Shown here piece by piece: positions 51,195-59,085 of a DNA stretch of 64,000 nt (within the stretch, counting starts at the first letter, position 1; each line of letters opens with the position of its first letter). The position numbers were made by a program, and so were the translations under genes. This stretch comes from JAFNAG01 sp963721405 (lineage in GTDB: Bacteria; Acidobacteriota; UBA6911), in the NCBI GenBank assembly GCA_963721405.1, contig CAVRJA010000004.1, forward strand, positions 62,001-126,000. Direction: 5' to 3'. The notes under the pieces were generated by a model that did not search any database, was not told where the DNA came from, and saw only the letters and a list, made by a program, of their open reading frames with translations.

Positions 51195-51935
51195 TCAAGC
51201 AGTTCTCTTCAGAACCACTGAAAGAGCAAGACCTGCAGCCAGCGACAACAGCCCAATCAGTCCCAACAGCGGCATCAGGCTGGCAGTGTGGGGCAGGCTC
51301 TTCGTGGAATCCGACGCGTTCACCGTATTCACAGGCGCTGTTCGCGCGGGCGGGAGCTCGACAACCTCAGTCACAGGAATCACTTCTCCCGTAGGCTTCA
51401 CAGCCTCAATAGGCACCTGTTTTAATTCAGCTACGACCGGGTCGTCCGCCGATTTTATCGGCAGGACGATTTTCTCTGCCAGTTCAGTGGGCATCGCGAG
51501 GACCGGCTGCTCGACCAGCTTTGCCAGCTCGATAGCCCTCACTTTTGGATATACGAATTCCTGGCCAAAATTATCGCCCGGATAAAACCACGACCGGATG
51601 GCTTGCGGCTCACCGGCTGCTCTTTCCCGGAACGTCATAACCGTCCTGGAAGTGGGCCGCAAACGGTAATTCGGGATCGCAAGGATAGTTGAGTACACGT
51701 GGTCTTCCCGTTCGTTGAAAATCTGGACGATGTGGCGATCGCTTGTCGAGTCCAACAGCCTGAAGTAATAGGTTCCAGCCGGCAAGACCTGAGCCCCCAC
51801 ACCCGGAATTTCCACCGGAGCGCTGAACGTGACTTTGGTCCTCTTATTCCAATTCTGGCCCTTCATCCCGGATGGAAACACCAGGGCTACCAGGGCAAAA
51901 ACAAACATCATCGCTACTACTCTGAATCGGGTCAT
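51195..51935 (-). CDS. Exported protein with C-terminal LPHTA sortase signal
   Basis: 246 residues from the ATG at 51935 (GGGAGGTCGAA upstream). A signal peptide (about 4-27) is followed by a beta-rich domain: WNKRTKVTFSAPVEIPGVGA-QVLPAGTYYFRLLDS and HIVQIFNEREDHVYSTILA. A Pro/Val linker (150-215) leads to the C-terminal signal: LPHTAS, a hydrophobic helix and a KRTA tail, the three parts of a sortase signal of the LPxTA class. The sortase is coded in the same direction beyond the VWA gene. Promoter element A lies 160 bp upstream. The signal gives a good case for covalent surface anchoring in a likely Gram-negative cell. Confidence 0.8.
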   Translation of the reverse strand: MTRFRVVAMMFVFALVALVFPSGMKGQNWNKRTKVTFSAPVEIPGVGAQVLPAGTYYFRLLDSTSDRHIVQIFNEREDHVYSTILAIPNYRLRPTSRTVMTFRERAAGEPQAIRSWFYPGDNFGQEFVYPKVRAIELAKLVEQPVLAMPTELAEKIVLPIKSADDPVVAELKQVPIEAVKPTGEVIPVTEVVELPPARTAPVNTVNASDSTKSLPHTASLMPLLGLIGLLSLAAGLALSVVLKRTA

Positions 51936-52094
51936 TTCGACCTCCCACAAACAAACATAGAACCGTTTCTGACAATTACGCGAGTTAAACGCCTCACAAA
52001 CATCGAGGCTCATTTCCTTCAGCCAATCCCCTCATTTTGGCCGGCATGCCGCTCCTCGTTGCTGACATCCCCCCCACCAGATCCTGGCTGACGG

Positions 52095-52167
52095 TTTATA
52101 CATTACCTGTGGAGCGATTCCCGTGTCAGTTCAGTACGGCTCACGCCTCTGGTCAATATTGCACATC
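52095..52167 (-). promoter_or_regulatory. Repeated 22-bp-phased promoter element, copy A (sortase-substrate gene)
   Basis: On the minus strand: TGTGCAATATTGACC, then 22 bp on TGAGCCGTACTGAACTGACA. The TATAAA (52100-52095) is 23 bp from the -35, not 17; a weaker GTAATG stands at the 17-bp position. It points to the LPHTA gene, with a leader of about 150 nt. Confidence 0.6.
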
Positions 52168-52397
52168 CACGTTTTTGAGGGACATTCAGGATTCGAATGC
52201 TTCCCGCAGCACCCGGCGCGCAATAACGCGCATGCGTCCAAGGCCGTGGTGTGCCGGTGAAATGAATAGCGGGAACTACCAGCCACCAACCAGTTGTCTG
52301 ACGTTTCTTCGGCCTCGGTCACATGGACAGTCCTTCGTTTAAAGAGGGTCTGCATGGCCGTGCATTCAAGTAAAGCCTCATTGCAGAACTTCTCCAA

Positions 52398-52462
52398 AGA
52401 GCTATATTGACCATATGCGTGAGCAGTAGTGAACTGACGCCGGATAACCGCCAAGGTACAGT
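52398..52462 (+). promoter_or_regulatory. Repeated 22-bp-phased promoter element, copy C (Gln/Ala-repeat gene)
   Basis: AGAGCTATATTGACC, then 22 bp on TGAGCAGTAGTGAACTGACG; -35 CTGACG (52434-52439), 17-bp spacer, -10 TACAGT (52457-52462). It points right to the Gln/Ala-repeat gene (leader about 140 nt) and is divergent from copy A. Confidence 0.6.
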
Positions 52463-52607
52463 TGCAGTGCCTTCAGGATCTGGTGGGAGGCGAACGACAG
52501 AAAAGGGGCTGTCATGTTCCCTTTCCTGCCTATTGTGCTCCTCGTTGCCTGTCATTTCGGACGGGCTGGGTTCCTCGGAGCAACCGGATTATTTAAGGAG
52601 GGGTACG

Positions 52608-53822
52608 ATGAGAGTTACCATCTGGAACCGCATATTGTTGACGGCTGTAATCGTCACCGTGTCGTTGGTGGGAACGAGTATACTGACCAACGCGCAGGAG
52701 CCGCAGCAGCAAGAGACGAAAAAACAGCAGCAAGACAAGAAAAAACAACAGCAAGACAAGAAAAAACAGCAAGACCAAAAGAAACAACAGCAGGCTCAGC
52801 AACAGCAGGCTCAGCAGCAGCAGGCCCAGCGACAGCAGGCCCAGCAACAGCAGGCTCAGCAACAGCAGGCTCAGCAACAGCAGGCTCAGCGACAGCAGGC
52901 CCAGCGACAGCAGGCCCAGCAACAGCAGGCTCAGCAGGCCCAGCAACAGCAGGCGCAGCAGGCTCAGCAACAGCAGGCTCAGCAGCAGGCTCAGCAACAG
53001 CAGGCTCAGCAGCAGGCTCAGCAACTGCGGGCTCAGCAGGCTCAGCAGGCTCAGCAGGCCCAGCAGGCTCAGCAACTGCGGGCTCAGCAACAGCAGGCTC
53101 AGCAGCAGGCTCAGCAGCAGGCTCAGCAACTGCGGGCTCAGCAGGCTCAGCAGGCCCAGCAGGCTCAGCAACTGCAGGCCCAGAGACAGCAGCAGGAGCA
53201 AAACCGGCAGTCAGGGCGCCTCTCGCAACAGCGTCAGCAGCAACTCATTGAACATCAGCAGCAGCAGGTGATGCAGTACCGTCAACGTGTGGATCAGGAG
53301 ACGCGTCTCGCGCCACAGCGCATAGCACAGCTCCAGCAACAAAATCGTATGACGCAGTACCGTTTTCAACAACAGTACTTAGAGCGCCTGCGGCAGCAGC
53401 AAATACGTTTCCAGAACGATCGCAACCACAATTACTATAGCGATCCGTACTTCTACACGGCTCCAAACTATCGATACCTTCGTAGCGGCATCTACTACGA
53501 GACGAATCAGTACGGCGTAGACTTACTCCGGCAAGCCGTGAACTACGGTTATTCGGAAGGCTTCCAGGCCGGACAGGCAGACCGAATGGATGGCTGGCGT
53601 TCCAGCTATATGGACTCGTTCGCATATCAGGACGCGAACTACGGTTATACTGGCTTTTATGTCGATCAGGACGCCTACAACTACTACTTTCGCGAGGGCT
53701 TCCGTCGCGGCTACGAAGATGGCTATCGCCGCCGCTATCAATATGGCCGTTATGACAACGGCACAAATCGCATCCTTGAGGGCATTTTAGGAGGGATTCT
53801 CATATTACAGGCGATTCGCTGA
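52608..53822 (+). CDS. Exported Gln/Ala-repeat protein with Tyr-rich C-terminus
   Basis: 404 residues from the ATG at 52608 (AAGGAGGGG, a near-perfect ribosome site). A signal peptide (about 8-29) leads to a lysine/glutamine stretch and then about 135 residues of (Q)n-A-Q units, with occasional LRAQ. This part should form a long helix or coiled coil and is very soluble. After residue 225 a QRQQQLIEHQQQQVMQYRQ region follows, then a Tyr-rich domain (NYGYSEGFQAGQADRMDGWR, DAYNYYFREGFRRGYEDGY) that has the look of an acidobacterial surface-protein domain, ending in a hydrophobic LEGILGGILILQAI. Promoter element C precedes it. Role unknown; repeat number may vary between strains. Confidence 0.75.
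   Translation: MRVTIWNRILLTAVIVTVSLVGTSILTNAQEPQQQETKKQQQDKKKQQQDKKKQQDQKKQQQAQQQQAQQQQAQRQQAQQQQAQQQQAQQQQAQRQQAQRQQAQQQQAQQAQQQQAQQAQQQQAQQQAQQQQAQQQAQQLRAQQAQQAQQAQQAQQLRAQQQQAQQQAQQQAQQLRAQQAQQAQQAQQLQAQRQQQEQNRQSGRLSQQRQQQLIEHQQQQVMQYRQRVDQETRLAPQRIAQLQQQNRMTQYRFQQQYLERLRQQQIRFQNDRNHNYYSDPYFYTAPNYRYLRSGIYYETNQYGVDLLRQAVNYGYSEGFQAGQADRMDGWRSSYMDSFAYQDANYGYTGFYVDQDAYNYYFREGFRRGYEDGYRRRYQYGRYDNGTNRILEGILGGILILQAIR
52786..53190. repeat. Low-complexity CAGCA(A/G)GC-type repeat tract
   Basis: About 400 bases built from variants of CAGCAACAGCAGGCTCAG, in frame with the Gln/Ala protein. The tract can misalign in replication or assembly. It also opens a false Leu-rich frame on the other strand. 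Confidence 0.9.
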
Positions 53823-53994
53823 AACCTATACAGAGCCTCACAAATCAATGCTCATCGAGACTGGATGCGGACCGTCAAGGCTGAGCGCAGAATCGCGGCA
53901 CTAATTGCTTGTCAAGTGCCGCGCTTTCTGCGTTCGATCTCTCAGACATCTCCATCCCGGCCTGGCGGCCGGGCGGGAACCGCGAGGCCGGCCA

Positions 53995-54978
53995 TCACTT
54001 CCTCGTCTCTCGACGCGCGAGAAGGATGCCTGGCGCCATGGGCAGCCAGTAGCTGAAGCCGCGAAACAGGAGCGTCGCTGCAAGGCCTGCCGCGATCGGC
54101 ACTCCCATCAGCTTCAGCGTCGCCACAGACGCTGCCTCGAAGATGCCGAGACCTCCCGGCACCGGTCCCAGCGTGCGCGCCAGCGTCGACAGCATAAAGC
54201 TTGCAAAGACCTGTGCCGGGTAAACCGAGAGACCAAGGGCACAGAGCATGATCCAGAGAGTCCCGGCGTCGAGCAGGAAGATCGCGACCTGAAGGCCCGT
54301 GCACCGGGCGATGAGCGAGCCGTCGTGAGCAATGCCCGGTGTCGCCTCCGCAAGCGCTCGAAGTCCCGACCCGACGACCGGCAGCCGCTGGATCCATTGC
54401 GGTAGCGTCCGGCCGCGGCTTACCAGGACGAGGACCGCGGGAATGCCTGCCGCCACTGGAGCGAAGATGGCCGCCGGCAAAATGATGAATAGTGTGAGAC
54501 CTCCGTGGACCCAGACGACCCCGAGTGCGATGGCCAAGGCCGCGACATAGGCGGCATAGTAGCTTACGAGGTCGACGACGATGGCAGCCATGCTGGTTCC
54601 CCGGGGAATGCCGCGGCGATCCAGCGCGCGGACCACGAGCAGGGTGCCGCTCATGCCACCGCTGGGGACCACTTGGTCCATGAAGAGTTTCGCAATGCCT
54701 AGGCCCATGTAGGACCAGAGTGGCCTTGAGATGCCCGCGCGCACAATGATCTGTTGCCAGATCCCGGCATCCGCTATGTAGGTACCCATCTGGAGCAGGA
54801 GCCCGAGGAGCAGCCAGGAGAGCTGGGCGTGAGCCACGAGCCGCGCGAACTCCTGCTCCTCGCTCCGATGCGCTGTAAACAGGCCGACGGCCGCCAGGAT
54901 CGCCAGCCCGAAGAGCCAGGAAATCCAGCGTGTTCCAGACTTCTTTTTCCGGTTGGTCTTTCTCTCGGCGTTCACCAT
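53995..54978 (-). CDS. Flippase-like integral membrane protein (UPF0104/LPG_synthase_TM family)
   Basis: 327 residues from the ATG at 54978; a frame up to 55017 would overlap the upstream gene. About eight membrane helices. Landmarks of the lysylphosphatidylglycerol-synthase-TM/AglD family: LFMDQVVPSGGMSGTLLVVR-ALDRRGIP in the centre and LSTLARTLGPVPGGLGIFEA near the end, with the conserved P-x-P-G-G-x-G-x-x-E. Some members flip or modify lipids; this one lacks the soluble synthase domain, so lipid transport is likelier than aminoacylation. It is coded 11 bases after the antiporter gene and probably shares its transcript. Confidence 0.82.
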   Translation of the reverse strand: MVNAERKTNRKKKSGTRWISWLFGLAILAAVGLFTAHRSEEQEFARLVAHAQLSWLLLGLLLQMGTYIADAGIWQQIIVRAGISRPLWSYMGLGIAKLFMDQVVPSGGMSGTLLVVRALDRRGIPRGTSMAAIVVDLVSYYAAYVAALAIALGVVWVHGGLTLFIILPAAIFAPVAAGIPAVLVLVSRGRTLPQWIQRLPVVGSGLRALAEATPGIAHDGSLIARCTGLQVAIFLLDAGTLWIMLCALGLSVYPAQVFASFMLSTLARTLGPVPGGLGIFEAASVATLKLMGVPIAAGLAATLLFRGFSYWLPMAPGILLARRETRK

Positions 54979-54989
54979 AGGCGCGACCG

Positions 54990-57227
54990 CTAAGAGCTGA
55001 CAATCAGCACTGAGCATGGGATACGATCCAGCAACGCAGCGACGCTGTGGCCAAAGAACAATTTTTTGCCGATCCGGCTTTCGCCTCCCAGTACAACCAG
55101 ATTGTGCTTTCCCCGGGAGATTTGCTGCAGGATTGTCCGTTCAGCGTTTGGGTGAACTCTTACCAGCGCTTTGACGTCGACACCCTCGCGTTCCCCCAGA
55201 GCTGCTACGGCGTTGACTATCTCCATACCCAGTTCAACCGGTCCTTTATTACGCCGAGCCAGCGCGTCTTCACCAACCCGCTGATAGACATGCAAAGCCG
55301 TCAGCCTCCCGCCGGACGCTTTCGCGATTGCGACTCCCACCTCTGCGCCCAGTCTGGAATAAGCGCTTCCCGTAATGGGAACGAGTATGTTAAAGGAGTC
55401 CGGCCCTGTGGCATCCGGCGGCTTGCCTTTAGCCACCACAATCGCCACCCTCCCATCAAATCCCAGAACGATCTTTTCGATCTCCGGATTGAATCCCGCA
55501 AAGTCTCGATCCCCAGGCTCGAGCGGATTCTCGACGCCAACAAACAACATGTCATAGCCTTTTTCTGCCTCTTTGAGTGTCGCTGCGGAATACTCATCTC
55601 CACTATTCTTCACCGATAGCACCGAAGGCGTTTCGGCCGATATCTCTTGTCCGTCTTTCTTTCTCGTTGCTGCGTCCTCCACAGTTTCCATTACAATATC
55701 TCTTGTCGCTTTGGCATCGATCCTCAACTGCTTCTGCGGCCCACCGCCCGTCAGGTGAAGCACGGTGGACAAGAGATTCCTCGCGCCGACAAACGAACCT
55801 GCCAGCCTTGACGCGAGTTTTCCGTGATCGCTTCCATCGACAGCGATCAAAATCCTTTCAATCTTGCGCACAAGGTCCTTTGTTTCCATTTCTTCGCGCT
55901 CTAACCTGTCCCTCTCCTCCCCGGTGGGAGGGATTCGCAAAAGCGCCCATCTGAGCATCGGTGGCATGATCATTGTCGTAGTCACCGCCATCACTACTAT
56001 CAGCGTAAACAGGTCCCTGTTCAGCACACCCATGGAGAGTCCAATGGTGGCCACTATGACTTCAGTCGATCCACGGGCGTTCATTCCGATGGCCAGGGCG
56101 AGCGCTTCGCGGCTGCTTAATCTGCCTAAACGGCCGCCAAAGTAACACCCGATAACCTTGCCGAAGCTGGCGATGAAAATAAGGCCGACAGCCAGCACCA
56201 GGAGGTTGAAGTTTTTCAGGATCGTGAGATCGATCGATAACCCCGCGACGGCGAAGAAAATTGGGGCAAAGAGCGCGATAATCAATCCTCGGAGCTCCAC
56301 CTGGATGTGCTCGGTCAGGATGGGGGACTGCCCTACCAAAATACCTATGACGAATGCTCCCAGTATAGTGTGAACACCGAGCAAATCTGTCGCGAGGGCC
56401 ATGACAAACATCAGCACCAGAATCGCGCTGATCACGGGCATTTCTACAGTGAGGTGATCGTTGGTCCAACGAATTACATTGGCTACCAGGCGCCGCCCGA
56501 GCGTAAAGCTGAAGCCGAGAAAGAGCAGCGTGCCCAGCAAGGTGAATCCGAGCCCGGCATAATCAAGAACGCCGCGCGCGGCGATGCCGCCAATAATGGA
56601 GACGATGATCCAGCCGATGGTGTCATCGATGATGGCTGAAGCCATAATAATCTGCCCGACATTGCGACGCAGAAACCCCACCTCCATGATTACCATGGCG
56701 ACGATCTTCACTGAGGATATTGACAGTGCGGTTGCCAGAAAGAGCGAAGTCGCCAACCGTTGGCCGGGGTTTGGCAGCATCGAGTCGGGAAGGAACTCTC
56801 CCACCAGGTAACCGCATAAAAACGGTAGCGCGATACCCGAGAGGGAAGAAAAGAGCGCAGTTCTTCGCATCTTCTTGACTAGTCCGAGATCCGTTTCCAT
56901 TCCCGTCAGCAACAGGAGCATGAGGATGCCCAACTGCGAAATGGCGTCGATCATCTTTTTCTGTTCGGGAGCGTCGGGGAAGACCAGGCCGTGAGCCGAG
57001 GGCCACAAGGTGCCGAACACAGACGGGCCGAGCAGGATTCCAGCAACGAGTTGGCCCATCACTTCAGGCTGGCCTATTCGGCGCATTAGCTCGCCCAGAG
57101 CCCGGCCGACAAGCAACATCAATACGATCTCCGCTATAAAAATCGGGATCGCATGCTCAGCCTGAGAGGCGCCTTGCCCCTCCGGAGCGAAGAGAAACAA
57201 AAAACCAAACTGCACGGCTAGTGTCAT
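54990..57227 (-). CDS. Cation/proton antiporter fused to two UspA domains
   Basis: 745 residues. An N-terminal 12-helix Na+/H+ exchanger (KefB/CPA2 type) domain spans about 25-430: GQLVAGILLGPSVFGTLWP, LSISSVKIVAMVIMEVGF and ASAIIDDTIGWIIVSIIGG with the paired Asp of the ion site, then AIGMNARGSTEVIVATIGLS. The C-terminal half has two UspA-like folds (about 455-590 and 605-745): RILIAVDGSDHGKLASRLAG and FNILVPITGSAYSRLGAEVG, ending HNLVVLGGESRIGKKLFFGH. The fusion links ion transport to a nucleotide-binding stress module. A separate tandem UspA gene lies to the right. The start has only a weak ribosome site. Confidence 0.92.
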   Translation of the reverse strand: MTLAVQFGFLFLFAPEGQGASQAEHAIPIFIAEIVLMLLVGRALGELMRRIGQPEVMGQLVAGILLGPSVFGTLWPSAHGLVFPDAPEQKKMIDAISQLGILMLLLLTGMETDLGLVKKMRRTALFSSLSGIALPFLCGYLVGEFLPDSMLPNPGQRLATSLFLATALSISSVKIVAMVIMEVGFLRRNVGQIIMASAIIDDTIGWIIVSIIGGIAARGVLDYAGLGFTLLGTLLFLGFSFTLGRRLVANVIRWTNDHLTVEMPVISAILVLMFVMALATDLLGVHTILGAFVIGILVGQSPILTEHIQVELRGLIIALFAPIFFAVAGLSIDLTILKNFNLLVLAVGLIFIASFGKVIGCYFGGRLGRLSSREALALAIGMNARGSTEVIVATIGLSMGVLNRDLFTLIVVMAVTTTMIMPPMLRWALLRIPPTGEERDRLEREEMETKDLVRKIERILIAVDGSDHGKLASRLAGSFVGARNLLSTVLHLTGGGPQKQLRIDAKATRDIVMETVEDAATRKKDGQEISAETPSVLSVKNSGDEYSAATLKEAEKGYDMLFVGVENPLEPGDRDFAGFNPEIEKIVLGFDGRVAIVVAKGKPPDATGPDSFNILVPITGSAYSRLGAEVGVAIAKASGGRLTALHVYQRVGEDALARRNKGPVELGMEIVNAVAALGEREGVDVKALVRVHPNAERTILQQISRGKHNLVVLGGESRIGKKLFFGHSVAALLDRIPCSVLIVSS

Positions 57228-57265
57228 TTGTCACTTACACGTTGATTGCTTCATTCTAGATATTA

Positions 57266-57560
57266 TCAAAACAACAGGCTAAGGGAATCGGCACGGACAG
57301 GCAATCGAAGGAACTGTGCGGCGCAGGCGCCGCGCGCATCGACACTCGGCACCCGATCGATCACGTCACCGACCGGGTGGAAGCGGTGCATTTCATCCAA
57401 AACGACCATGTCGAAGGGGGTGGTGGTTCCCCCTTCCTCATAATTGCGGACGTACGAGTGCGGGGGATTCGTCCTACGATAGCTCAGACGATGGATCAAC
57501 CGGGGATTGCCGAGGAAGGCAAAGATGACGGGCTTGTCGTGTAGTTTTGCGAATGGGAAT
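57266..57560 (-). pseudogene. Phosphoketolase (Xfp) C-terminal remnant
   Basis: Leftward frame: KLHDKPVIFAFLGNPRLIHR, LSYRRTN, then YVRNYEEGGTTTPFDMVVLD and FHPVGDVIDRVPSV. These are the standard C-terminal motifs of xylulose-5-phosphate/fructose-6-phosphate phosphoketolase. Everything before is missing, and after ACAAQFLR the frame departs from the family end, indicating a frameshift. In many bacteria xfp lies next to stress proteins or acetate kinase; here only the tail remains between the antiporter and UspA genes. Confidence 0.75.
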
Positions 57561-57806
57561 GCCCAGAATCCTGCCTAGCGGAACGTTTTGCCGAGTCACG
57601 AGTTCCTTCCTCTTCTTCAGACGGCGCCCTCTCAATTCGGCAGGCAGCGGCCAACTGTGTCCTTCACACTTGTTGCGTTGCTCCCGTCGATTGCAGGTCT
57701 TTTCATGGGATCTCCTTCGAGCTTGTTTTTGCGGCATCTCCTGCTGTTGCGGCGCCGCTGGGGTGTCGCCGATTCAGCCGCTTCGGGCCTTTCGGCGGGT
57801 GGGGTC

Positions 57807-58688
57807 TCAGGCCATTCGCACTGTCAGCACGGAGCATGGCGCGGCGCGCACAACGGCTTCTGCCACGCTGCCCAGAGCAAGGCGGCTCAACCCCGTCCTG
57901 CCATGAGTACCCACAACGAGCAGCTGTGCCGGCAGTTCCGACGCCGCGCTCAAGATCACCTGCGCCGCCGGTCCATCACGAAGCAGGCCGCCTCCTTTGG
58001 CGTTGTATTGATGCACGCACTCATCAAGCCTGGGCTGCCAGTGCTTTCTCAATTCGTCGCTGAGATCCAGCAGAGGAACGCCATAGAACTCTCCATAAAA
58101 GGGGCTCATAACCAGAGGTAAATCGATGGCGTGAATGATAGTAAGGTCGGTCTTGCGGTGTCGTGCCTCCACTGCGCCCGCTTCAATGGCAGGGAGTGCG
58201 GGATCGGAAAAATCGGTCGCAGCCAGTACCTTTCCCGCGGGCGAGGGCCGCGCCATGAGAACGGGACAATTCGCATAGCGAACGACATGCTCCGCAGCGC
58301 TGGCCAGGATGTGCACCTCCCCGCGATCGACCTTTCCGCCGACAACCACGACTCCTGCCCCGATGTTATCGGCAGCCCGGAGTATTCCCGCGTGCACCGT
58401 GCCCTGTTCAATCTCGATCTCTACTTGGGGCGGCTCCCGGCCCGTCACCGTTCGAATGCGCTTGAGAAGAGCGTCGCGGACCGCGGCCTCCAGATCATAG
58501 AGCTTCAGGGCATCGTCAAGATGCAGCTGAGGAAACACGGGCCGCACAGCAAAGATCTCGGGCAGGACATGACAGACAGAAAGTTTGACGTTGTATGAAC
58601 GCGCAAGGGCGTCTGCCTGACGAAGGAGGTCATCGGATCCTTCATCGAGATCCATCGCAGCAAGAATCGGGCCTTTGATCTCAAACAT
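57807..58688 (-). CDS. Tandem universal stress protein (UspA)
   Basis: 293 residues with two UspA domains. First (about 6-145): ILAAMDLDEGSDDLLRQADA, IGAGVVVVGGKVDRGEVHI-LASAAEHVVRYANCPVLMAR. Second (about 150-293): VLAATDFSDPALPAIEAGAV, LLVVGTHGRTGLSRLALGSV. The second keeps the G-x2-G-x9-G-S ATP-binding loop, the first is degenerate. AAGAGGAAATC precedes the ATG. It is in the same direction as the fused antiporter but separated by the xfp remnant. Promoter element B lies in its upstream region but points away from it, to the SYLF gene. Confidence 0.93.
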   Translation of the reverse strand: MFEIKGPILAAMDLDEGSDDLLRQADALARSYNVKLSVCHVLPEIFAVRPVFPQLHLDDALKLYDLEAAVRDALLKRIRTVTGREPPQVEIEIEQGTVHAGILRAADNIGAGVVVVGGKVDRGEVHILASAAEHVVRYANCPVLMARPSPAGKVLAATDFSDPALPAIEAGAVEARHRKTDLTIIHAIDLPLVMSPFYGEFYGVPLLDLSDELRKHWQPRLDECVHQYNAKGGGLLRDGPAAQVILSAASELPAQLLVVGTHGRTGLSRLALGSVAEAVVRAAPCSVLTVRMA

Positions 58689-58806
58689 GATTTCCTCTTC
58701 TCAGAAACAGTGAGTGAGATCCCCTTAATCCCCCATGCGTTCGATGCCTTCCGGCTTCTCGGAGGGACTCCCAAGCGCACGATACCATGGCGCAATTTGC
58801 CTGTCT

Positions 58807-58870
58807 GATCAATATTGACCAGGTGCTTGAGCAATACTGAACTGACACTGCTTTTCCCCCGGGGTATAAG
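58807..58870 (+). promoter_or_regulatory. Repeated 22-bp-phased promoter element, copy B (SYLF/CsbD genes)
   Basis: TGATCAATATTGACC, then 22 bp on TGAGCAATACTGAACTGACA; -35 CTGACA (58842-58847), 17-bp spacer, -10 TATAAG (58865-58870). It points right to the SYLF gene; the predicted leader is about 210 nt. This copy is the best match to the family consensus. Confidence 0.75.
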
Positions 58871-59085
58871 TGCAATGTGGATCGGTGAAACGGGTGACGC
58901 CACTCGGACGAATCTCAGTGAATTCAACCGGGACTGGAGCAGAGAAGTTGCGACAGCCATAGCTTGCTAACCAATTCCTGCCGCCATTCCTCAACGGGCG
59001 ATGCGAAAGGCAGCCGGCGTATGGGAGCAGCAATGCGGGAGTCATGGAGTCACACAGGTTTGGAATCGAAACTAAGGAGAGTTTT

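Noticed and set aside
52786..53190. CRISPR-like regular repeats
   Set aside because: Units are short, in frame with a protein, with no unique spacers; it is a coding low-complexity tract. No CRISPR array or cas gene was seen anywhere in the window.
52593..53201. A Leu-rich open frame on the minus strand over the Gln/Ala tract
   Set aside because: CAG/CTG-type repeats give poly-Leu/Ser on the complement; there is no start context and no natural end.
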